NCBI RefSeq assembly: GCF_046630445.1 | Contig: NC_092341.1 | Span: 292,520,001 to 292,584,000, forward strand | Direction: 5' to 3' | Source of the DNA: Rutidosis leptorrhynchoides | Lineage: Eukaryota; Streptophyta; Magnoliopsida; Asterales; Asteraceae | Length of the DNA: 64,000 nt | Shown: positions 25,932 through 40,436 of the stretch, piece by piece | How positions within the stretch are numbered: the first letter of the stretch is position 1 | Layout: each line of letters begins with the position of its first letter | Made by a program: the position numbers and the translations under genes | The notes under the pieces: model-generated | Seen by the model: only the letters and a program-made list of their open reading frames with translations | Told to the model about the DNA's origin: nothing | Database searches by the model: none

Positions 25932-28735
25932 TCATCGTTCTACGTATGGTTCTACATCATTTATCTTCATTCGACATGGCGATTATGTAATCTCTAATGT
26001 TTTAGAGATTATATATTCTTGTTCTAATGATAAATCAAATGAGTTTAATATCATATTGACTCATTAAATCCATGGTTACATTTGAAGAAAATATATATGT
26101 ATACATGTGTTCATAAAGATTGGAATTAAAAATTCTTTTGTACAAACTGTTAATGGTGAAAATATTTTAACGGGTAGGTAATACCCGAGAAATATTTAAA
26201 TTTCACATTAATAAGTACACTGTACATTCTACGAATCTGATTCAACGGTCATTTACTATCCTACTTACATCCACAGATATACGAATCCGTTCACCGCAAA
26301 ATAACCATTTTCATTCAATTTCATATTTGAATTTTGATCTATCAGAATCCAACAAGTGGCATAATGAAGAAAACATTGGACAAAATAAAATTTGTTAGAA
26401 ACAAACAAATTAACTATGAGAAATTCTATTAAGAATTCATGCTAACAAAATCCTAGCTAACTGTTCCTAGCTAACTGTTAATTCCGTATTACCTTTTATT
26501 TATCGCAATTTATTTATCGCATTTTATTTATCGCAATTTTAATTCTCGCAGTTTTATTTATCGTCATTTAATTTCTGTTATTTATTTTATGCACTTTAAA
26601 TATCGGGACACGTATACAAGGTTTTGACATATCATATTGACGCATCTATATATATTATTTAGAATAACCATAGACACTCTATATGCAGTAATGCTGGAGT
26701 TAGCTATACAGGGTTGAGGTTGATTCTACAATAATATATATAGTTTGAGTTGTGATCGAGTCTGAGACATGTACACGGGTCACGACACGTGTTAATTAAT
26801 TCGAATATTATATACTGTTAACTGTGGACTAATAACATTGGACAATTAAAATGAATTAAAATATTGATTATAACATATGAAACTAAACATTTCTTCAAGT
26901 TTGCCGCTTGATTTCATTCTAAACCTCATTTGTATCTTGACGATTCCAATCTGCGTACAAACCTTTCATAATTCTTGAAAACACCTTAATCGAGAGGATG
27001 AACCAACTGTACTTCATCTACGAAAGAAAAGATTGATGCATATAGTCATGCACTTGAAAACACTCAGAATCTGAGTAAACGTTTAACACGTACCTGTGCT
27101 AGCTCCTTTGACATCGTTATTACCGTAAATAACATTGCAAATCTTTTCCAAATTAGCCAATTTTGTCACAGCTCCAGCAAATCAGCTTTGCCTTTTCGTT
27201 CGAAACAACCTTATTATAACCTTGATATATATGCGTGCTCTTTTATTGTTACTTGGGAACCTTTTATATTCCACTATATTACCAGCAGACGTACCAGCAA
27301 CCTCGTTGCTTCTCGGCTTAAATCTCTCTGATAAATCATTATATTATATTTATTCATTGAAACCCTATCATATACTCATCCGCAACTTGTAACGAGAACT
27401 GACATACCAATTACTGGGAATCAGCAATCAGTACATTGAAAACTCACTGCATATCTACATCAACAGTTATATGTATAACATTTATCTCTTGGAATTATGA
27501 TCTTTCATTCTGAAATTCTGAAAAGCACCCAGCTTGCAAATCAATACTCTGAATGTTGAAAAGGCTGAATGAAGCAGCAGAAATCGTAGACAACCGTAAA
27601 TGACCTTAATCATCGGAAGTTTGATGATAAAGAATAGTATGTTGGAAAAGCTCAGAAAAATTAGAACTGGAAAATGGATTGAGCTAACCATGAAGGAGAC
27701 CAAGGACAAATACAAGGACCATACCCTCTATTCAAAGAATCCAGGTAATTCTGGATCCGTTGAAATCTCTAGAGAATATCTTGCTCCGAAGTCATGTTAA
27801 AATCTTGCGGAAAATTTTTCTTCATCAACCTTCGAATTTGGAAATTCCAAAATATCATCATAAATATCTTCGATATTTCTGAGGATATTTTCATAAATAT
27901 CCTCGTTAGAAATTATATACCTCTTCGTGCTTCCTGTGTTTCATTATATTGGAAACTTCTGTAAAATTTAAGTTTAATTTATGAATGAATTCTGGAGAAA
28001 TGTAAAGAAATTGATGCATGAGTTAGTATAATATAATGACACTTGATCAACGTGATTATATTACAGTAATTCATGCTGAGTTTCTAATGAAACGTGATGA
28101 TTCACAGATCATAACGTCATCATGTGCCATTTACACGACTCTTACATTCTATCTAATATACAATCATATCAAGAACATAATTTCCTGATAGTTCTATCTT
28201 TTCTCTTGAATTCTGTTAATTTGGCAAATCAGGTCGTGCTATTACAATCTCTCTCTTAGAACATTAGTCATGTTCATTCGAACTTCATATTTACGAAATT
28301 CAGAACTATTATTCGCTTGAATTAAAGTCGGGAAAAGAAAACAAAAGGATGGAACCCCAAATTATAAAGGAAACGAAAGGGGTAGATATATAATAAAATA
28401 CACGACAGAGCAATCAAGACAGATTATCACATTTAATCCAAACGGATCCTAATTTCCTTATTCGCTGAAGAATCAAATCTTCTAGATTTCGAAGATTTAC
28501 CTTAAATTCCTTAAATTCCGGAGATCAAGTGTGACTATGTCACCGGTTAAGTCTAATCTGCATTTATTCATTTCACTCTTTTGTGATAGCTTCATTCGTA
28601 CTCTTCAAATAATTGAATTGTTTTATCCATATTACTTAATGATGATAAAACTTTATTTATCAACTCATATTTGTCATGAAAACATTTTTATTGTTACCAT
28701 GACCACCTCACTCAAATTTCGGGACGGGTAGGTAC
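25932..28735. other. LARD 1 internal non-coding region
   Basis: 2.8 kb without pol-like coding. It contains a cluster of TTTATTTATCGCA-type words (about 26,490-26,580), stretches shared with LARD 2 (for example around 27,600-27,730 and 28,000-28,080), and a purine-rich tract before the 3' LTR ('tttcgggacgggtaggtac'). Small open frames here have no recognisable domain. Confidence 0.7.
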
Positions 28736-28945
28736 TGTGACGACCCGAAAATTTCTGACCAAATTTAAACTTAATCTTTATATGGTTCTGACACGATAAG
28801 CAAAGTCTGTAATGTTGAGTCTCGAAAACTTTGGAACGGATTACATGAATGCATTTACCCTTAGACGATTCCCGACGATTCACGAACAATTGTTGTAAAT
28901 AAAGATGTATATATACATAAGTATATATGCAAATAATTATACATT

Positions 28946-29260
<315 letters not shown>

Positions 29261-30767
29261 TTCTATATATGATTATTGACTATATGGATATTGTTGTATA
29301 TTGGAAGATATAAATGTTAAATATTCTGTATGTACCAAAATATAAAATATATGATATAATTATAAAATATAATAACATGTAATGTTAATATATTAAATTG
29401 CAAGATAAAAATATAGTTGTTGTAGTAACATTAAAATTATTAATATTAGTTTCATTATTATCAATATTAGTATTATTATAAGTAGTATTATTGTAACTGG
29501 TATTATTATTGTTATATCAGTATTATTAAAAGTATTAAATGTATTTTTATTTGAATTATATAATTTATTATATCTAGTATATTATTATAAATTTTTGTTA
29601 CTATTATATTAAGTGTATTATTATCATAATTATATTATTAGTAAGAGTAAATATAATATGTAAATACATATATATACATGCAAAGATATAAATACAAATA
29701 TATATACAAATATATAAAAATAATTATATATAACCTGATATACATATACATTAGATTATATAAATTCGTATATTGGTAATAATAATAAACTTGTTAATTA
29801 AATTAGATTAATTAAAATTACGGTATATTATTAACAGAATTAAGAAATCAGATCCAAATATTATATAAATTAGTCATTTTCTGCTTTAGGCATTTTATTT
29901 TTTTCTGTTTGTTTTCCTTGTGCGTGATTTTTTGTCTGTTGAAGAAATTAACAAACGAACCTTCCCTGCTATAATATAAAATCGATCCTATTATGTTTTG
30001 AAGAAGATAAAGCATTCGATCCTTTCACTGTATTTATGAATATCAGTTTCTTTTACAAAATCATTTTTATTTTTATTTTTATCGATAACCTCTGCTCTTG
30101 AAAATTTATATCATAATTCGAATTCGATCACCATTTAAGAATCTAAAAGTGCAATCAGGTTAGAATTTAATTCTTCAATCTTTCTATAAAATATCATCGT
30201 TTAATTCCTCCAATTGATTTCGAATTGTTGAAGTCAAAGTTAAAATCAAAAAGTCATTCGATTTTTCTAAGATCAAATTGAAGGGTATAGAGGTTGATTC
30301 TGTTGTAATTCATGATTCACGAGTATTATAATGAGGAATTGAAGCAACTTTGCTGAAGGAATTGTGATGTAAAAACAAATGTATTATGAATTCGACTATC
30401 AAGTTCATAATAATCAGGTAGCGTAAATTTTATGTTCTATCTCCATTCTATTGCTGTTCAAATTCGATCTCCACCCTAAAAACCTGTTACCAGTGAATCA
30501 CTACAGCTGTTTGATTGTTTTTCTTTTCTGTTGTTTGAATTAGACAATTTCTGTTTGTTTTTCGGTATAAGAAGATGAAGAAGAAGGAGATAAAGAAAAA
30601 CGAGTTATATATTTTAGGGGTTTTTATGTTACAGAAAAATCGAATTGGTCCATTGGTTGAATGTGTTGGTGTGTAAACGAGAGGTTGTAGGATCGAGTCT
30701 CTGCTTGGACGTCTCCTTTTTAGAAAAACTGATTTTCTTAAGGTAGCTCACTTACTTATCATTTATT

Positions 30768-30945
<178 letters not shown>

Positions 30946-32878
30946 TAAAAATATAATTATTATTATTGTTATTATCATCAAAGTTATAATTATTATCATT
31001 ATTATTATATCTAAAAGTATTATAACTATCATTAGTATTATTATGAGTATTATTAGTATTATTACTATTGTTAATATAAATATTTGTATTATTATTATTA
31101 TTATTATGATTATTAATACTCCGAACATAATAAAATTTATTGTTACTTCATTAATAGTAGTATTAGAATCATTTTATAATTATTAGAATTAGTATTTATT
31201 ATTAACTTAAGTATTATTAAAATTATCATTGAAATAAAATTGTTATAATTATTATTAGTATTAAATATTAGGTATTATTATCAACATTATTATCCTCATT
31301 ACAATTATTATGAAGTTTATCATTTTTATTAAAAACTACTGATTATTATTAAAACTATCATTTACATTAATAGAATTATTAATATTATTATCATTAACAT
31401 TAATATTAGTGCTATCATTATTAAAATTACTTCTGCTAAAATTATATTAGTATTATTATAACTACTGTCATGATAAACAAAAGCTATATATATACATATC
31501 AATATATTTAATACATATAACCTAACAAAAATTAATAATGTTAAGTATTTAAAATATATAAAATGAATATATGAGAACCTATATATTATTAATATAAAAA
31601 TAACATAATTAATAAAGTTATATCAATATAATTTTGATCAATTACGGTTATGTGTATTAATAAATATACAAATGTTATAGGTTCGTGAATCCGAGGCCAA
31701 CCCTGCATTGTTCAATATTGTCATATATATTTTTACTACAAAATACAATAAGTGAGTTCATTTGATTCCCTTTTACTCTTTACATTTTTGGAACTGAGAA
31801 TACATGCGCTGTTTTTACAGCTGCTTTATTTAATGCTTTTGAAATACATTTTGAACTGCGAATACATGAAATGCTTTTATAAATGTTTGACGAGATAGAC
31901 ACAAGCAAAACATTCCTCGAATGAATTATGTGGACGTGATAATTGCCACCATTAAATTATGTGGACGTGATAATTCCACAATTGATATGAATATTTTTCC
32001 CCTGATTATTATTGCTTGGTAACCTAAGAATTAGGGAACATCACTAATTTTGAGAATTAGTGCACGCCTAATTGACGCGAATCCTAAAGGTAGCTACCGG
32101 TTTAACACCCCCACCCAGATTGTTCACTAGACGGAAGGGCTAGTGGGCGTGGTGTTTAGTACTTCGAAGTTTATATGATTATTATACAGACGAGATATTC
32201 TGTTTTGGGGATATTATTATGCACATTATATGTTAAGGTCGGTTACCAAGCCAAGTTATGAAAGCAATGAAAAGTGAATGTTATGTATCGAGAGAATGAT
32301 TTTATACACAGGTTATGTGTATGTTATTTTTGTGCACGAGATATGTGTACGGTTACTAAGATTTATGAAAAATGGATTTCGTACACGATAAAGGTGTACT
32401 GTATTTAAAAGATATCGCATGTACATTACAGGTGGGTATACAATTCGGGCACATTTGTACCATGTAGCATTTAAATCTTGTGGTCTATCAAAATGATGAA
32501 TTTTATTGTTTTATGATAAACCTATGAACTCACCAACCTTTTGGTTGACACTTGAAAGCATGTTTATTCTCAGGTATGAAAGAAATCTTCCGCTGTGCAT
32601 TTTCTCATTTTAGAGATATTACTTGGAGTCATTCATGACATATTTCAAAAGACGTTGCATTCGAGTCGTTGAGTTCTTCAAGATTATTACTAAGTCAATT
32701 ATAGTTGGATATATTATGAAATGGTATGCTTGCCGTCAACTTTTGATGTAATGAAAGTTTGTCTTTTAAAAACGAATGCAATGTTTGTAAAATGTATCAT
32801 ATAGAGGTCAAGTACCTCGCGATGTAACCAAATGTAATGTATTCGTCCAGATGGATTAGGACGGGTCTCTACATAGTC

Positions 32879-33240
32879 CTTCCAAAACCAATATAAAGAG
32901 ATAGGGAGAAAGAGGGTCGCCCTGTCGTAAACCATGTTTGAGAGAGAATTCTGATGTTGGACTCCCGTTGATCAGGATGGAACTTCAAGCTGAAGACAAA
33001 CAAGATTTGATCCAACCACGCCAAGTTGAACCAAAGCCGAATTGAGTTAAAATGAAGTCAAAATAATTCCAGTTAACGTAATCAAAAGCTTTTTCAAAGT
33101 CCACCTTAAAAATAAACATCTTCTTTTTACGCTTTTTGTACCACTCAATTATTTCACATAACATGAGAGGCCCGTCGGTAATCTGTCTATTTTTAATGAA
33201 TAGGAAAAACAATCGAATCAATAACTTTTACAAGCCTTTC
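32879..33240 (-). mobile_element. L1-type LINE, upstream RT part
   Basis: Minus-strand frame with the RT words RQITDGPLMLCEI, FKVDFEKAFDYVNW and [13 protein letters not shown], running to LVLEGL at 32,879. It continues directly as HFALNDAV at 21,177 once LARD 1 and one copy of its TAGTC duplication are removed. The 5' end of the LINE (33,240) lies inside the RT domain, so the copy was 5'-truncated on insertion, as is usual. At least one stop interrupts the frame near its start (about 33.2 kb). Confidence 0.88.
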
Positions 33241-33251
33241 ATATAATATAT

Positions 33252-33432
33252 GCTTGCTTTATAATTTAATTTGCGTTTTGTAAACAAACACCTTTTTCGA
33301 CCAATCTCAATTAACTTCTTGTGGATTGATATTTCCACCATGAGTTTTACTTGTTTCACTTTAATTGTCTAAAATACCCTTACTGATGAGCTTACTCAAA
33401 TTCTTTAAAACTTTTTTTTATAAATTATTAAG
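33252..33432. other. Short spacer with left MITE-like arm
   Basis: This stretch contains a segment at about 33,332-33,382 (TTTCCACCATGAGTTTTACT) that is inverted at about 40,775-40,815 on the far side of the copia element. No gene is present. Confidence 0.5.
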
Positions 33433-33746
33433 TGTTATAAAAGTAATAATTGGATGATAATTTTATTATTATTATAGATATTGCATAGTATATTTTTTTG
33501 AGTATAAATAGGTGTGTTGAGTTAGAGTTTATTGTATGTATTTTTTTTGGTTAACAAAAACACTCTCTCTCTCTAGATTCCAAATGCCACCAAACTCTCA
33601 TTGTACATTTTTCTATAAATAAAAAACCAATTACTCATACCTTTTGTTCAACCTTTGTTTTCTCCGTTTTACAGTATCTCTATCTCTATATACCTTCTAC
33701 AGTCAAGAACCACTAAAGGTAGTTATAAGCCTACTGAATTATAACA
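33433..33746 (+). repeat. Copia 5' LTR (314 bp)
   Basis: Direct partner of 40,437-40,748. It contains a likely TATA region ('gagtataaataggtgtg') about 85 bp into the LTR and a short CT run. Confidence 0.95.
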
Positions 33747-33950
33747 CGTTATCAGCACGATTATCTCAACATTTATACTAAATATGGTTGGCTCTGCCAC
33801 CTAACTAATATATGGTCGGTTATACCACCTAAATGATATATGGTCGACACTGTCGCCTAATTTACATTTATGTTATCTAACATTTATTTATGTATACTAA
33901 CATTTACAGTTATGTTCACTAACATTTATATTTATGTTATTTAAGTTATA

Positions 33951-34130
33951 TATGGTCGGTTATACCACCTGAATTATATTTTCTGTAATCTAACTCTTAT
34001 TAACTTCACTAACATTTACATTTATGTTATTTAAGTTATATATGGTCGGTTATACCACCTGAATTATATTTTCTGTAATCTAACTCTTATTAACTTCACT
34101 AACATTTATATTTATGTTAATAAGATCTCA
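33951..34130 (+). repeat. Tandem duplication (about 90 bp x 2) in the copia leader
   Basis: Two nearly identical copies contain 'tatggtcggttataccacct' and 'cttattaacttcactaacat'. Related shorter copies of the GGTCG...CCACCT word lie just upstream (33,785-33,850). Confidence 0.8.
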
Positions 34131-34331
34131 TGATTGTACGCAACACGTCATTTGACAACACGGTACTTTATGTACGCAACACGTCAGTTGACAACACGGT
34201 ACCATGGGTCGAGATTAATTCCGATCAATACGAATACGATGGGGTCTTTATATGTTATCTAACATTTATGATTACTTATGCAATTAATCATTATTTATTT
34301 CATGCATACTAATGTTTATTCTTAAATTTAT

Positions 34332-35290
34332 AATCTTAAAAGTTAAAATAAAAAAAGTAGTTTGTATTTTTATTAAAAGTAAATCTTAAAAGTTAAAATA
34401 AAAAAGTAGTTTGTATTTTTATTAAAAGTAAATCTTAAAAGTTAAAATAAAAAAAGTAGTTTGTATTTTTATTAAAAGTAAATCTTAAAAGTTAAAATAA
34501 AAAAAGTAGTTTGTATTTTTATTAAAAGTAAATCTTAAAAGTTAAAATAAAAAAGTAGTTTGTATTTTTATTAAAAGTAAATCTTAAAAGTTAAAATAAA
34601 AAAGTAGTTTGTATTTTTATTAAAAGTAAATCTTAAAAGTTAAAATAAAAAAGTAGTTTGTATTTTTATTAAAAGTAAATCTTAAAAGTTAAAATAGAAA
34701 AAGTAGTTTGTATTTTTATTAAAAGTAAATCTTAAAAGTTAAAATAAAAAAAGTAGTTTGTATTTTTATTAAAAGTAAATCTTAAAAGTTAAAATAAAAA
34801 AGTAGTTTGTATTTTTATTAAAAGTAAATCTTAAAAGTTAAAATAAAAAAAGTAGTTTGTATTTTTATTAAAAGTAAATCTTAAAAGTTAAAATAAAAAA
34901 GTAGTTTGTATTTTTATTAAAAGTAAATCTTAAAAGTTAAAATAAAAAAGTAGTTTGTATTTTTATTAAAAGTAAATCTTAAAAGTTAAAATAAAAAAGT
35001 AGTTTGTATTTTTATTAAAAGTAAATCTTAAAAGTTAAAATAGAAAAAGTAGTTTGTATTTTTATTAAAAGTAAATCTTAAAAGTTAAAATAAAAAAAGT
35101 AGTTTGTATTTTTATTAAAAGTAAATCTTAAAAGTTAAAATAGAAAAAATAGTTTGTATTTTTATTAAAAGTAAATCTTAAAAGTTAAAATAAAAAAAGT
35201 AGTTTGTATTTTTATTAAAAGTAAATCTTAAAAGTTAAAATAAGAAAAGTAGTTTTATTTTTATTAAAAGTAAATCTTAAAGGTTAAAAT
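34332..35290 (+). repeat. 50-bp tandem array, about 19 copies, in the copia leader
   Basis: The unit is 49-50 bp: AAATCTTAAAAGTTAAAATA, an A-run, then GTAGTTTGTATTTTTATTAA and AAGT. About 19 copies differ mainly in the length of the central A-run (six or seven) and a few A/G changes. It lies between the primer site and gag, so it belongs to the transcribed leader. It is not CRISPR-like, because there are no unique spacers. Confidence 0.95.
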
Positions 35291-35537
35291 AAGAAAAATA
35301 TATTATAATAATATATATTATAACTTAATATATATTATAATAATATCATTAATAATATAATATAATATGAACCTATATTCCCTTATGATTTTATTATTTG
35401 AAATCATATCATTATTCCTTTGTTTACTACTTATGAATCTAAACTAATTCTAATTGCATGTTGTTATTTATCTACGAGAAAAAAAATATTATGATTATGA
35501 TTATGATTTATGTTGTTCATCTTTCTTAAAATAGAAA

Positions 35538-36602
35538 ATGTCAAACTTATCAAAGCTTGAGTTTGATGCCTTAGACGTATCGGGAACAAACTACACATCA
35601 TGGGTTATGGACGTAGAAATAAATCTTGGATCATTGGGTATTCTAGAAACTTTAAAAGAAAATAATACTTGTTTCGATCAAGATAAATTAAAATCAATTG
35701 CTTTTATTCGCAAACATATTGATACCACCTTAAAACATATGTTTCTCACTATCAAAGATCCACATGTTTTATGGGAAAGTATCAAGAGTAGATTCGATAA
35801 TCAAAAGGAAATATTACTTCCAGCTGCGAGGGAAGAATGGAGAAATCTAAGGTTCCAAGATTTCAAAAGGGTAAGTGAATACAGCTCGGCCATGTTCAAG
35901 ATCCGTTCAAAGCTTCAATTCTGTGGTCAAGAAATAAGTGATGCTGATATGATGGAGAAAACTTTCTCCACAATGCATTCTGCAAATATAACTGTGCAAG
36001 AAAATTTAAGATTGCAGAATTATAAAACTTTTTCCAAACTTCAAACTTATCTCTTAGTTGCAGAAGTTAATAAAGAATTACTGATGAAAAATCAAGAATC
36101 TCGTCCTACCGGTGTGCTAGCATTTCCTGAAGCTAATGCTATTAACAATAATAATAATAATAATAAAAGAAGAAATGCACATGGACGAGGGCGTGAAAGA
36201 GGTCATAGCCATATTGGCCAAAACCATCATCATGGAAATTACCATAACAATAATAAAAATCTTAACTATGTTCGAAATCACCCTTATGGTAATGGTCGTG
36301 GTGGTGGTCGTGGTCGTGGTGGTCGTGGTCGTGGACAAAGAAATAATAATCCACAAAATTATAAAATCCAAACACCATACAATCCCACAAATCACAATGT
36401 TGAAGAAGGCTCTTCAAAGAATGTTGAAGATTCTTGTTACCGATGTGGTAAAATTGGCCACTGGTCTAAAAACTGCCGAACAAATCAGCATTCTATTAAT
36501 CGGTATCAAGAATCCCTAAAGGGAAAAGGAAAAGAAGCAAATCTTGTGGATGACCTTGATACAAAAATCACTGAGCCAACTTGTGACTACTTTAATGAAT
36601 AA
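35538..36602 (+). CDS. Copia Gag ORF, looks whole (354 aa)
   Basis: Part of the copia element at 33,433-40,748. The N-terminal half (MSNLSKLEFDALDVSGTNYT...) is a plant copia Gag domain. An Asn/His/Arg/Gly-rich linker leads to a CCHC zinc knuckle (CYRCGKIGHWSKNC, about residues 300-313). Gag forms the particle that packages the element RNA. Confidence 0.88.
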   Translation: MSNLSKLEFDALDVSGTNYTSWVMDVEINLGSLGILETLKENNTCFDQDKLKSIAFIRKHIDTTLKHMFLTIKDPHVLWESIKSRFDNQKEILLPAAREEWRNLRFQDFKRVSEYSSAMFKIRSKLQFCGQEISDADMMEKTFSTMHSANITVQENLRLQNYKTFSKLQTYLLVAEVNKELLMKNQESRPTGVLAFPEANAINNNNNNNKRRNAHGRGRERGHSHIGQNHHHGNYHNNNKNLNYVRNHPYGNGRGGGRGRGGRGRGQRNNNPQNYKIQTPYNPTNHNVEEGSSKNVEDSCYRCGKIGHWSKNCRTNQHSINRYQESLKGKGKEANLVDDLDTKITEPTCDYFNE

Positions 36603-36799
36603 ATTTCTAATATCTATATATATATATATATATATAGATATCCTATTATATGTTCTCGTTAAATAAATGGTTGTAGATTTTCAATCTACACCATATCTAG
36701 TTTACTACATATTTCCTTATTATGTGCTATCGTTTGTAACATGTTTTGAATGTAATATATTGATGAATTATATACTCATTATTTGTTTCTCATATTTTT

Positions 36800-39700
36800 T
36801 TTTTTGAAGTTCATGATGTATACTGCTGGAGTAAAAAATCAGTCAAATGGTGGAGATATTTGTATTGCAGACAGTGGTGCCACTCACACCATACTCAAAT
36901 CTAAAAAATATTTCACAGACTTGAAAGCAACGGAAGGAACTATACATACTATATCAGGTCCTGTGGACTTAATAAAAGGAATGGGAAAGGCAAAATTCAT
37001 GTTACCAAATGGTACGAATTTTCTGATAAATAATGCCTTATTTTCTCCCATGTCAAAGAGAAATTTGTTAAGTTTCTCTGACATATACCAAAATGGATAT
37101 GATTATCAGTCAGTGACAACAGAAAATGAAAAATATTTAAGTATCACTGATAAGAATCGTGTAATTGAAAAAACTACCAAGACTTCATTCTGGTTTACAT
37201 TATACACATATAAATGTACCTGAAGTAAATGTGGTAGTTAAAGAAAAATTATGTGATCCTGTAATGATCAGTTTGTGGCATGAGAGATTAGGTCACCCAG
37301 GATCAACAATGATGAAAAGAATAATACAAAATACACATGGACATCCATTGGCAGATCAAAGGATCCCTCATGATGCACTTATCCCATGTACATCATGCTC
37401 ACTTGGAAAGTTGATAATAAGACCATCACCTCTTAAGGTTGAAAAAGAATCACCAATGTTTCTTGAAAGAATTCAAGGTGATATATGTGGACCAATTCAT
37501 CCACCATGTGGACCATTTAGATATTTTATGGTTCTAATAGACGCATCTAGTAGATGGTCTCATGTTTGTCTATTATCAAGTCGAAATATGGCATTTGCAA
37601 AATTTCTTGCTCAAATTATTAAATTGAGAGCACATTTCCCTGATTATACTATTAAAAGGGTGAGACTAGATAATGCCGGTGAGTTTACGTCTCAAGCATT
37701 TAATAACTTTTGCATGTCTATTGGGATTATTGTTGAACATCCCGTTGCCCATGTGCATACACAAAATGGTTTAGCTGAATCATTAATTAAACGATTGCAG
37801 CTAATAGCTAGACCATTGATAATGCGAACAAAACTCCCAGTATCTGTATAGGGCCATGCAATTTTGCATGCTGCATCATTGATTCGCATTAGACCAAGCG
37901 CAAGTCATACATATTCTCCTTTGCAACTTGCTTTTGGTCATCAGCCAAATATTTCCCACCTTAGAACATTTGGTTGTGCGGTTTATGTCCCTATCGCACC
38001 ACCACAACGCACTAAAATGGGTCCTCAAAGAAGGATGGGAATATATGTTGGATATGAAACATCTTCAATAATAAGATATATTGAACCCATGACGGGTGAT
38101 GTTTTTACAGCACATTTTGCTGATTGTCACTTTAATGAAATATTATTCCCTAGATTAGGGGGAGAAATAAAAAATAAAGAAAATGATGTTTCATGGTGTG
38201 AACCTCAATTAATGTATCTTGATCCTCGCACAAAAGAATGCGAGATCGAAGTTTAAAAAATAATGCATATGCAAGAACTTGCAAATAAATTGCCTGATGC
38301 ATTTACAGATACAAAAAGAGTGACTAAATCATATATACCAGCAGCAAATGCTCCAGCTCGAATTGAAATTCCAAAAACTGACAATAATGTTATTCTTGAG
38401 TCTTTGCCACGCCAGAAACGTGGGAGACCAATTGGTTCCAAAGATAAAAATCCTCGGAAAAGAAAATCAGCTGATAATGAGGTAAAAGAAAGTGTTCAAG
38501 AAGAACTACAAATCAATACTCCTTCTGCAGAGGAGATTGATGATGTCAATACGGAATTTTCAATCAAATACGCACATTCAAAAATATTATGGAACCGAAA
38601 TGAAATGAAAAATCTTGATGAGATATTTTCATATAATGTTGCATATGACATCATGAATGATGATGATGATCCATAACCAAAATCTGTCATGGAATGTCAA
38701 AATAGACATGATTGGGATTATTGGAAAGGAGCAATACGAGCTGAATTTGAATCACTCAATAAAAGAAAAGTTTTCGGATCTATCATTCTCACACCTAAAG
38801 ATGTGAAACCTGTGGGATATAGATGGGTTTTTGTGCGAAAAAGAAATGAGAAAAATGAAGTTACAAGGTATAAAGCTAGACTTGTAGCTCAAGGTTTTTC
38901 TCAAAGACCGGGAATTGATTATGAGGAAACTTATTCTCCTGTTATGGATGCAATTACTTTTAGATACTTAATCAGCCTGGCAGTTTCTGAAAATTTAGAA
39001 ATGCATCTCATGGATGTTGTGACTGCTTATCTTTATGGATCACTTGATAGTGATATATATATGAAGATACCTGAAGGATTTAAGGTATCAGAAGCAACCA
39101 ATGCAAAACCCAAAGAAATGTACTCAATCAAGTTACAAAGGTCTTTATATGGGTTGAAACAATCGGGTCGCATGTGGTATAAACGATTAAGTGATTACTT
39201 GATAAGCAAAGGGTATACCAATAATCTTATTTGCCCATGTGTTTTCATTAAGAAAACAACATCCGGATATGTGATCATAGCTGTTTATGTTGATGATCTT
39301 AATATCATAGGTACAAATAAAGAGATCCATGAAGCCATTCAACTTCTAAAGAAAGAATTTGAAATGAAAGATCTCGGAAAAACCAAGTATTGCCTTGGTT
39401 TACAAATTGAACATATGCCTAATGGTTTACTTGTACATCAAACAACATATACTGAAAAGATTTTAAAACGTTTTAATATGGACAAGGCAAAACCATTAAG
39501 TACTCCTATGGTTGTTAGATCACTTAATGTTGACACTGATCCATTTCGTCCCTGTGAAGATCATGAAGATATCCTGGGACCAGAAGTACCATATCTTAGT
39601 GCAATTGGAGCTCTTATGTATCTTACAAATTGTACAAGACCTGACATTTCTTTTGCAGTTAATTTGTTGGCAAGGTTCAGCTCAGCTCCTACCAAAAGAC

Positions 39701-40284
39701 ACTGGAATGGGATCAAACACATATTTCGATACCTTCGAGGAACTACTGATTTAGGATTATTTTATTCTAACGAATCAAAACAAGATTTGGTTGGTTATGC
39801 AGATGCAGGTTATTTATCTGATCCACATAAAGCTAAATCTCAAAATGGATATGTATTCCTAAATGGAGGTACCGCAATATCATGGCGTTCTCAAAAACAA
39901 ACACTTGTTGCAACATCATCAAATCATGCCGAAGTAATTGCATTACATGAAGCCAGTCGGGAATGTTTTTGGTTGAGATCAATGACACAACTCATTACTG
40001 ATTCTTGTGGACTAGAACGCAATAAAAGTTCAACAACTATCTATGAAGATAATGTAGCTTGCATAACACAGATGAAAGAAGGGTATATCAAAAGTGACCG
40101 AACAAAACACATACCCCCTAGATTCTTCTCATACACTCAAAATCTCATTAAGGACAACCAGATTGAAATGAGATATGTTCAGTCCAGCAAAAACTCTGCT
40201 GACCTTTTCACCAAAGCACTTCCAACTGCTATTTTCAGAACACACGTTCATAATATTGGCATGAGGCATGTTCAGAAGATGTAA
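36800..40284 (+). pseudogene. Copia Pol region (PR, INT, RT, RNase H), broken
   Basis: Part of the same element. Recognisable parts in order are the aspartic protease near 36.85 kb, integrase about 37.25-38.1 kb, reverse transcriptase about 38.7-39.5 kb, and RNase H about 39.75-40.25 kb. About four breaks separate these from one continuous Pol frame, although the reverse transcriptase to RNase H section is a single long frame. Confidence 0.9.
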
Positions 40285-40436
40285 CAACTCAGGCGTTGCC
40301 TACTTGAGGGGGAGTCAACTCTATGCTGCACTCTTTTTCCCTTAGCTAAAGTTTTATCCCAAAGGGTTTTCTTTAGCAAGGTTTTTAACGAGGCAGTACT
40401 AGTTATTCACTAATAAAATTATCATCCAAGGGGGAG

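Noticed and set aside
34332-35290. CRISPR-like array
   Set aside because: Head-to-tail 50-bp units without unique spacers, inside a plant copia element.
36117-36395. Minus-strand Ile/Thr-rich ORF opposite gag
   Set aside because: Antisense of the Asn/His/Gly-rich linker of the copia gag.
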